A stretch of DNA of 64,000 nucleotides from Anseranas semipalmata (lineage: Eukaryota > Chordata > Aves > Anseriformes > Anseranatidae): NCBI GenBank assembly GCA_013399115.1, contig VXAA01000173.1, forward strand, positions 260,474-324,473, written 5' to 3'. A program made the translations under genes and the position numbers. The notes under the pieces are model-generated. The model was not told the DNA's origin. It was given only the letters and a program-made list of their open reading frames with translations, and did no database searches. Below, in pieces: positions 55,851-64,000 of the stretch (position 1 is its first letter; each line of letters begins with the position of its first letter).

Positions 55851-58590
55851 ACCACCCTAGAAAGCAGGAGGGAAGGTGATATGGGCACGGGAGCTGCACG
55901 GCCTTGCAAAAAAAGAGGGAAAAGGGACTTGGCTTTTAAATGCTACACAAAAGTCTCATCAGCAGGGGGAATGGGACAGTCTGGTGGGGTGAAAGCACCG
56001 GTTGTGTCTGAAAGGTTTGGCTGATCCCCATAGGGCAGCTGGGTCTGGGGAAGACCTGGGAATACATGGAGAGGGCAGTTCCCAGGGAAATAAGATGTTA
56101 AAAAGAAAACAAGATCAAAAACTGGGAGAGGGGGATCTGCTTTTCCCCTTTTTGAGTCAAAGGTTTCTGGTCACAGAGTTTTTCCTGCTCTATCATTACA
56201 GGAAACGTCTGCTAGAAATTTCCCCCACCGCAGAACCATTCCCTGCACCAAGAAGGGATTTTTCCCTTCCCCTTCCATACATCATTTACAACATACTGCA
56301 GCGATTTACCAATGTCAATTTAACTCCCTAACGCAAAGCAAAAGAAACAGCTACAGATCCGTTTATTCTCGATTTCTCCGAGAGGCAAGCAAGCATCTCA
56401 GTCTGCATCTCCCAGCCCTGCCACGAGCGACCTTCCCTGCTACAGGCAAAGGGAGCTGCTCCTCTGCCATGGCTCTGCTAACCCAGAGCTACGGGTCCCA
56501 TCCCGGAGCCCCCGTTGTTGTTACAAAGCTCAACCCCCTGCTCATGCCTGTGCTCGGATGCGGTGCTTCCTTGCGCCCCTCGAGTCATGCAACGTGTCGG
56601 AATGAATACGCCGAGATCTGCTTTACTCAGCAAGGCACGCCACTTCCACTGAAGGCAGGTATCACATCAATCGATTTCAAAACAAAAAACCCACCTGTAC
56701 AGCTCTGCACGTTGTCTGTCTTAAATCCGGCGAGTGGGGGAATGCTAAACCCACACTCGCCTGTGTCCCAACACTGCTCCTGGGGGCAAAATCAGGCAAG
56801 CTGGGGGTGAGACCGGCTTTTAGCTCAGATGCTGCCCTTTATCCTCATCTTAAATGCTATATAACAAGGATAAACACAATGGCACGAGCCCCAGAGGATG
56901 CAGCTGGCTCTTCAAGCCAGCGAGACCCCAAGGGTGAACCGCTGAATTTCGTCTCGCGAGAGGAAATCCACAGAAGTCAAAATTTCTCAGAGAAAGAAGG
57001 CAGTTTTGACACAGTTTTCATTTAGAGAACTTCTTCCCTTTTGCAAGGGAAAACTGCTTTAAAAATGTCAAAACACTTGATTTATTTATTTATTTATTTG
57101 GAGCAAAATGACATTTCACTTTGAAATGTCAGTTAATTTTTAACTTTGAAAGTTTCACAGATGAAACAGTCAAACTGATTTTTTTTTTTTTCTTGACAAT
57201 ATCAAGGAGTTTTCTATGAGCCTGGCTGGAACCTGGTTTTGGAGGGAAGTACAGGGTTTGAAGAAAAAAAAGAAAAAAAATCAGTGCTATTCCAAACCTT
57301 TAAAACAACAATAGAGGGAAAAAAAACATTTGGATTCTCAGAAGGCAGAGGAGAAAATTGCCTGCTAGACCGTGCTTTATGCCACATTGGTATTTACAAG
57401 TTTTACTCGCAGCAATTAAACTTTCTGAATGGATTTCGGTGATTGCTGGCTCAGAATAGAAAGCCTAACGCTGCTTCTCCAATTCTCTTCGCCGTCTTAA
57501 TCCGAGGAGAGGCGGGAAGCGCCGATGCCGCCGCAGGAAGAAAACTGGTGCTGGAGGGGGTGGCTCATGGAAAAACACTCCCGGCTCATTCCGGAGCCAA
57601 CGAGACCCCCGCACGCTGGCAAGCGGACACGGGGCAGGCAGACGCGTCCCTCACCTTGCTGCCAGCCCAGCTAGCGGCCCCCCATCTCTTGGAGCTGATC
57701 AGCTGGAAAGTTGATGGCAATTTAATGAGTGCTTGAGCTGCTGCTGATCCATCCATCTCTCTTAGGAGGAAAAAGCCCCAAAGAGATGCTTTTGTCACCA
57801 GCCCTGGTGCTAAACCTGGGCTTCAGCACTGTGATGAAGGCTTTCAAAAAGGACAGAGAGCTTTCGGCTCCCCAGGTCACTGGCCCAGCTCTTTGCAGAC
57901 ACCAGCAAGGAAGAAAGCCCTTCCACAGCTATAGGCTACATGGCAAGCTGGGGGTATTTAAAAGAAGCACGTGGCTTCCCTTCTCAAATTCCCTTCTTCA
58001 AATTCCCAGAAAGGCTCCTGCCTTCCGCTGGACAGTTGAACAAGCTCTCCCAAACCCCCCACTGTAACCCCAAGGTGATTATTCCTGCTGACAGCTCCAC
58101 GAGCCCAGCCTGGCTTCTCCGGTTTGTGTTTCACAGCAGAACTCTTTGGGAAACATCTGGAATCCCGTGCCACCTCCCCTCGTGTCCCCTCCTGATGCCC
58201 AGCCCTTGGGACACCCAAGCGAACAACCCCACGTGCAATTCCAGCCAACAGACCTACTTCTGTGAGCAAAATCACTCTTGCAAGTCAGGTTTGTGATTCA
58301 GCAAAGCACTTAACTTGCATGTTCTTAACTCCCATCGATTTTGAGAGCCGAATGGCTTTGCTTAAGTACTTGCTGAAGATGTTTTGGCCAGAGCAGGTCC
58401 TCTTAAAGCACTGGCAATGACCCTAAGTGGATTGCAAGGTGGACACATGCGCAGGAATGAGATAATGTTGTAAACTATGACCCTGGGTAAAAGCCAAGCA
58501 AAGTCTGCAGAGCTCACAGCCTCCTGCCTACAGCTGCTCTCTGGTACTCTCAATTACAATCCCATCAGCCCTGAAACCCACGTAAACGCT
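55851..58590. other. Noncoding unique sequence
   Basis: No exon was supported. It holds a (TTTA)n repeat (57081-57099), a T run near 57179-57192 and a small CpG-rich patch near 57490-57545 without splice or promoter signals. Confidence 0.5.
57081..57099. repeat. (TTTA)n microsatellite
   Basis: Four TTTA units and a final TTT. Confidence 0.93.
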
Positions 58591-58970
58591 GCACATAATA
58601 ATCGCCATAGAAATTTAAAGCCGGCAAGCTTTGTCAATGAATAAGTGTTCCAAAACAGTAAATTAATAAATTCCCCTGAATCCATAATAGATACATCTTT
58701 GTTCAGTCAAGGAGCTTTGATACAAATTGTAGCTTTTTAGGACTGCACTGTCAGAAGTGTAATGTATCACCCAAGAGTGGATCCGAGTTCAAAAGTACAT
58801 ATAATAATATAATTAAGATAGCTTGACAAGAATGTATTTTAAAAGTATAAAATACCTGCAGGTATAATGGCTTCATAAAGTCTGTCAGATTTACTTCTGC
58901 TGTGAAGAAATTTAAAATGGTTTACTCTAATGCAATGCAAATTAAGCCAAGGATATTCATATAACGCAGT
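58590..58970. promoter_or_regulatory. Candidate enhancer-like AT-rich block with octamer
   Basis: About 380 bases of even, strongly AT-rich, non-repetitive DNA with a perfect octamer ATGCAAAT (58935-58942) running into TAAG, plus GTAAATTAATAAATTCC, ATAATATAATTAAG and TTTGATACAAATTG words. This is the longest uninterrupted block of this kind in the window. Whether it is conserved is unknown. Confidence 0.3.
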
Positions 58971-58974
58971 CCCT

Positions 58975-58992
58975 AAAAAAAAAAAAAAAAAG
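58975..58992. repeat. Poly-A tract
   Basis: Eighteen A. Confidence 0.92.
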
Positions 58993-60017
58993 TCAGGTGG
59001 AGAGGAAAAAGAATCAGAAGTCAAGAGCAGACCAAACAAGGTATTTAGCTTTCCAGGCGACGCAGCTGCTCGGTGTATCAGCCAAGACCAACCAGGACAA
59101 TACCTAATGCATCACTTTCCCACTGACTGCGGGTAGGCAAAGCAAACTGATAACTCTCCTTACAGGTTTTTCTTATTATCCCAGATTCCTCACCTAGCAT
59201 TACAGCGCTGATGTGTTTTATATAATCATTTGCAGGTGGAAAGTGGTTTTCTTTTTTTTTTTTTTTTCTCTCCTTGCTGCACTGAAAGCTTGAAATAATG
59301 GAAAGTGCAAGTGAGAAGGAACGTGCAGAGGATGGAAGCTGAATCCAACCTTGGGGAAGTTTCAATATTTTCGTCTTTGGGCATCTCCTTTGCAGTGGTG
59401 GGCTAGGGCTCAGTGTCAGACACGCTTCATGGCATCACATACCAGACCCCTGCTGCCCTACAGAGAGCCTCTGCACCCAGCAACTTAAAGCAGAGTAAAT
59501 ATTTTCCTGATTTCCAGGAAGAAAAGCCATTAAGAAATCAATACCAGCATACTAATAAAATACTTTTCACTTCTCAGTTTACTTCCCTCCAATGGTTGCG
59601 TTCAGGATTTAACTCTGAAGCTCTGCCACACACAAATATCTCAGATATCACAGCCCCCACCTCCTCGCTTTTCATCACGTTGATTTTTTAGCATTTCATT
59701 CAGTACAGACAACATGAACCAGCCTAATCTACTTTCTAACTGGAGGATAATGTGTGCAAATGCTACCATGTACAGCACATGAGACTTGGCTTCTCTCCTC
59801 TTTGATCAAAATGTTTTTTGTGCCTCAGTTTCCCCATCCATACAACACATGCTTCCCACCTCCCGGACCTTGGTGAGATCTGTTCAATCAAGCAGCCAAC
59901 AACTTTGCAGGAGTCTTTCTTCCCATGCAAAAGAACTGCTTTGCTGGGGCTTTCATTCATTTTCCCATCTCAAAGAAAAAAATCTTTTTAAGCTTTAATA
60001 TAGCGCTTGAGGGCATC
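58993..60017. other. Noncoding unique sequence
   Basis: No exon was found. A T16 run lies at 59252-59267. A short MIR-like remnant is listed separately. Confidence 0.5.
59783..59850 (+). repeat. MIR-like SINE remnant (core region)
   Basis: GAGACTTGGCTTCTCTCCTC, then GTGCCTCAGTTTCCCCATCCATAC match the MIR core ('GTGACCTTGGGCAAGTCACTTAACCTCTCTGTGCCTCAGTTTCCCCATCTGTA') with a small insertion between. The 17-base GTGCCTCAGTTTCCCCA word is exact. Confidence 0.5.
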
Positions 60018-60041
60018 TTTTTTTTTTTTTTTTTTTTTTTT
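60018..60041. repeat. Poly-T tract (24 T)
   Basis: Longest homopolymer in the window. No LINE or pseudogene body is recognisable on the downstream side in reverse orientation. Confidence 0.93.
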
Positions 60042-61780
60042 GCTTCCATTCTATTAGTGAAAACAGATTTACATTCAGCAGCCTACTCCAAGAGGCGGGC
60101 TTCAAGAACCCAAGACATTAAATATTAAGAAACTCACAAGCACCAGCAACACCTACAAGCATGGAACAGCCCCACTTTTACCAATATCTGGAACAAAGCG
60201 GAGCCGCCCTCTTTCTATTCGCTCCCACCTGAAGCACTACCTGACCCCACACCTCTCAGTGTGTCTTAACTAGCACAGAGTGCTTCAGCTCTTTACAAAA
60301 CAGCTGAAGAACAGCGAACCTAAACATTTTGCTAAAGTAGGGAAGCAAGCTGGGAAGCGTGGCAAAGAACCAGGCACCCGAGATAAAAAGCCAACAGCCT
60401 CAGCACCAGGCTCTTTGCTGTCCTGTTTCATCCCCAGCTCGAAGCAGCGATGCCAGACGGCCGAGCCCCGAATCTTGCCTCGCCTTGCTCCCTCCAGCCG
60501 GCGCAGCCCGAGACGCAAAGCAGTTTGCAACAGACAGGGAGGGAACGGGCCCGTCCCTGTGACAGGTGGCAAAGTGCTTCGTTGCAATTGCTGCTGTTAA
60601 GTCGCAAAAAAACAAAGATGTCAAGAGTCTATGGGGAGAGCTGGGAGGACGCAAATCAAGATACATTTCCCAGAGTCTATGCCAGGTGGAAAAGGGAAGT
60701 GCGAGCTGATTAAATCTGCGCTCGCGTCAGATGGGGAGAGGGCTCCTTCCATCTGTTAGCTCACCAGCGGATCCCCTGGCTGCTATCACCGCGTTACCGC
60801 GCTTTGGCAGCCACAGGTTAGCAGAGATTGTGTTTGGGGAGGTGCGCGTGTGTCCGGACATGTGCATCGGTGCACACCTCCTTCCTCTGTGCAAACAGCT
60901 CTTATCTAGTAAATTCAGAAATGGAGGGAGAGAAAAGCATAGCGATCGCAGCTCGGGTGCTGGATCCTCTCCTCCAGTTGGCCACGGGATGATTTCTCAC
61001 CTGTGTTATGCAAGCCACATCTAGGCAAGCCCTTTCACAATTTGAAATCTCCGAGTCCTTCCTTTAACGCAGTGAGATTTTCCAATTCCATCTGCAGAGC
61101 AGGAGTATGGATGCTGCCTCCCCACGGCTTGACGGTTCAATAAAGGTCTAAGTGCTACTGAAACCCTCACAAAACATTGCCATAGGATAAGCAGCATCGC
61201 ATTTCTCCTCTCCATGTGTTTGGGAAGACAAAATACCTCCCGGCACTACAGTATGGGTCCCATAAAGGCAGCACTGGTGACACAGCAAATAACAAGCAGG
61301 ACAGCAACTGACTGTCCCCTATCTGTGCCTACCTTAGAAACCGCTGGCAACACTAAGAGAGACAGTGGCCCTGGCACGAGGAGGTGGAAGGACCGTGCTG
61401 CTGACCCTCCAAGCTTGCTGGTTTCCAGCACGTCACTCTGACCCCAGCTGTCCCCTCCAGACAGCCCTGCAAGTGCAGCCTGCGATCGGCTGCTCTCCCA
61501 GGGGGGGGCAGCCCCCAGGTTTCTCCCAGCAGCGCTTCCTACCCCATGGGCTACCAGGACCTGGCCAGCTCCACGCTATGCGCACACCATGCGATGCTTC
61601 ATTCCTTCAGCAACTGTCTCAGCTTTACCCAGACAACTACCCAAAGTGGCTCTTTTTTCTTTTTTTTAATTTTTATCAGATAATTATGACGCTCCAGAAG
61701 TCAATGCTTTATCAACAGACTAAAAATACTCTTTGCATCTGAGGATCTTTTCTGCTGAGCGCTCAGTCTGACATCGCTTT
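60042..61780. other. Noncoding sequence with a small CpG-rich patch
   Basis: No exon was supported. 60440-60590 holds about eleven CpG within GC-rich DNA and could be a minor CpG island. The rest is unremarkable, with a T run near 61656-61669. Confidence 0.45.
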
Positions 61781-61970
61781 CTATGAGGGTTAATGCTAAA
61801 AAAAATGCTTCCCTCTATTTCAGCTTTTATTGGCAATCCATTCTCATTAAGCCAAACACATTTGTCTTCATAACGTGTACTTCACAATTACAATATCAAA
61901 GGGTTTGTATCTACATAATAAAAATGATCTATAGAATAATACAAGGGGAAAACATCATAACATAATGTTG
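61780..61970. promoter_or_regulatory. Candidate AT-rich regulatory block
   Basis: Contains a perfect TCF/LEF word ATCAAAGG (61895-61902), CTCATTAAGCC, CACAATTACAATA and TAATAAAAATG words in non-repetitive AT-rich DNA. Inference only. Confidence 0.25.
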
Positions 61971-62803
61971 TTATTAATGAATCCAATGGGATGTAGGAAA
62001 GTGATATTCCCATGGGGCAGCTCCACGCCCTTCACTACAAGTTATTATAAACCGTGGTAGGCTTCAAGATTGGCACCAAGGGGTAAGGAACAGAAGATGG
62101 AAAATAAATTAAACCAGTAATTCCCCGAGTGACAGATGGAAAGCAGCGCATGCAGGAGCAGCATCTATGGAGGGTTGTCTTCAGCGATGCTATGTCCAAA
62201 ACGCCTGAGGTGCAGAAATAGGTACGCTAGCCCAGAAACAGCACCAGCCCTCTCTGCACGTCCTGTGCACAAAGCAGGGCATGGAGGTGCTCCTCTTCAC
62301 CATGAGAGGGGTTTGGGTATCTGCAGGAGCTCCTGTGTTCAGCAGGTCACCGCTTGCTGGGCACATTTTGGGAGCTACTAATCTGAAAATACAGGAACAA
62401 GGCCTGGCAGAGCCCCCCCATTCGGGCTGTTGGCATTACCCAGCGAGGGCATTTTGCTCCATCCCAACAAGGGTTGTTCTCATTGAGCCAAATGCAGAGG
62501 CAGGGCAAGGCTTTTCAACACCCGACTGCTTTAATTCTTTTGTGTCTCCCAGACAGGATTCAGCAGAGCACCACTGGGTTGATTAAGCTATATTGTACGA
62601 GATTACAAAGAAGGAGGATAAATAGAAGGGGGAGGTTCCTCCAGCCAGCGAGGACATTTTGGGCCACAAAAGTGGGGGAGGAGGAAATAACCCTAAGCAA
62701 AAAAAGCCAGTGAGGCAGAGCTCATCTGCAGTAAATAGGGAGAGACTGCAGAGATTCAGAGCAAGAAAGGGGGATTACACTCCAGAGGCACGTAGCAAGC
62801 AAA

Positions 62804-62829
62804 AATAATAATAATTAATAATAATAATA
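62804..62829. repeat. (ATA)n simple repeat
   Basis: ATA units with one AATT interruption. Confidence 0.92.
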
Positions 62830-63090
62830 GCAGCAGGGAAATGAGAAAAAAGAAACAGAACAAGATATTTAAATCAAAAGGGAATGGTAAAACAAGACTG
62901 AAATGGGCTTCTTGTTGCATGCCCTCCACCCAGACCTCAACCCACAGCAGACTGCACTGTGCTGTCTGCCCAAACCTCTGCAATTGCGTGTGCCCGAGGG
63001 TCCAAGCAAGATGGTCCACCCTCCCTCTGACCGAGATCTGGAGGTCCCTTGGCTCAGATTTTACAGATCCAGTCCCTACCCCACCCCCCA

Positions 63091-63141
63091 AATAAAATAA
63101 AAAAAATAAAAATAAAAAATAAAAAAATAATAAAAAAAAAG
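63091..63141. repeat. (AAAAT)n A-rich repeat
   Basis: AAATA, AAAAAT and AAAAAAT units over about 50 bases, directly after a C-rich run. Confidence 0.92.
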
Positions 63142-64000
63142 AGCTAAGCCCATCGGCCAAAGTTTGTCATTCAGTATATGCGGTCCCATTTGTTTTCCAC
63201 CAGACCGAGAAGGCAGATTTTATATAAAAGGGCATATTATTGACTATCATTGGCAGCTTCACATAAACTCTAAGAGCTTAACCAAGATGCATGGTTGTCA
63301 ACATCAAAATACAGCTGGAGAGAGGTTTCCTGCTCTATAATATTTTTTTGGCGGTATCAAAAATGCTCATGCACAAAAATGCAAAAAAAAAAAACCATCA
63401 ACATTTCAGAAATAGAACCTAACTGGAAGAAAAAATTCTGGGAGATTAGACAATCAAGTCAGTGACAGCAATTCTTCTCAATAATTCTGACACACTGCAT
63501 GTCTTCCCTCTTTTTCCCCCCCCTTCCCTCTTCAAGAAGACCGAACACAAACAGCATTTGAGAACAGCCATTTCAAACTAAGAATTGGAATTTTGGACGT
63601 CAACAATGTCAAACTGCAGCGATCCAGCGCTTACCAGAAGTCTTGCTGCATGACAAGACAAAACTGAATTTTGCCTGCAAGCCGCTTGCGCAGGGAAGAA
63701 GCAGGAGTTCCCGAGCTCCATCCTCACCATCCTCACGTGCGGGCAAAGTGAAGCGTGTTGCCCATCACCAGCATCCCAGGCGAGGGAGAAATTCAGCCAC
63801 CAAACCCTCCGCCCAGAAGCCATTCACTGTGAGCTACTGCTTTTTCACGATATTCATTTTATTGAAAAAGGAAATTTATACAAATATCCCTCCCTCACAA
63901 ATTCTGTTTATAATCTAGGTGAATAACTATTGCTTTAGGAGGGTAGAACTGCTGACTCCTTTATTTCTGAAAAATGTATTAGAAAACCTTCTCTTTATAA

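Larger units (their letters stand above)
61971..64000. other. Noncoding unique sequence to window end
   Basis: No exon or transposon was recognised. Two A/T-rich simple repeats are listed separately. 63150-63480 is AT-rich with even composition and includes TTTTATATAAAAGG. 63840-64000 is AT-rich up to the cut end. Confidence 0.5.

Noticed and set aside
62756..63160. 134-codon minus-strand hydrophobic frame resembling membrane segments
   Set aside because: Its Phe/Leu/Ile-rich parts are translations of the AAAAT and ATA simple repeats.
1..64000. CRISPR array, bacterial operon, phage or toxin-antitoxin system
   Set aside because: No regularly spaced repeats with unique spacers, no bacterial-style gene packing and no ribosome-binding sites; composition and repeats are vertebrate.
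1..64000. tRNA, snRNA, 5S or well-known microRNA genes
   Set aside because: I looked for tRNA B-box words (GGTTCGA-type) in a cloverleaf context and for familiar microRNA seeds such as let-7, miR-9, miR-124 and miR-10, and found none.

Overview
This window is vertebrate nuclear DNA and almost certainly avian. It shows no bacterial, phage or organellar organisation: no dense gene packing, no ribosome-binding sites and no operons. The identification as a bird rests on the repeats. There are several decayed CR1 LINE fragments, an endogenous retroviral LTR whose 3' part carries the tract typical of a common avian ERVL-like LTR family, a few very old MIR-like SINE remnants, and otherwise sparse interspersed repeats in mostly unique sequence. 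One 18-base run of N (21278-21295) marks it as part of a draft assembly.

I found no protein-coding gene or coding exon I can defend. The longest open frames (about 160-196 codons) have no recognisable domains, overlap on opposite strands, and several run antisense through dead retrotransposons or GC-rich stretches. The best reading is an intergenic or intronic noncoding interval. Its AT-rich blocks with clustered homeodomain, POU-octamer and TCF-like words look like conserved regulatory DNA, but conservation cannot be judged from one sequence.

Layout: 1-6600 is unique sequence with a cluster of perfect short inverted repeats (1833-2380) and simple repeats. A CR1 ORF2 3' fragment lies at 6600-6880. 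CpG-rich DNA at 8620-10035 contains exon-like splice signals and is the only promoter-like region. 10-34 kb is mostly unique, with MIR-like remnants, microsatellites, a quadruplex motif, the assembly gap and candidate enhancers. 33985-35330 is a relic CR1/L3-type LINE with readable reverse-transcriptase blocks, interrupted by unrelated sequence containing a long hairpin. 40515-41482 is the avian LTR. 44-49 kb holds a local 25-base repeat, a candidate enhancer and the best CTCF-like site. 50.7-55.9 kb has three CR1 3'-end remnants, two of them facing opposite ways. 56-64 kb is unique, with candidate regulatory blocks and A/T-rich simple repeats.

The window shows no cooperating set of genes and no novel protein system. 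The points most worth checking are the CpG-rich exon-like region, the octamer-containing AT-rich blocks, the CTCF-like site, the hairpin cluster and the relic LINE.
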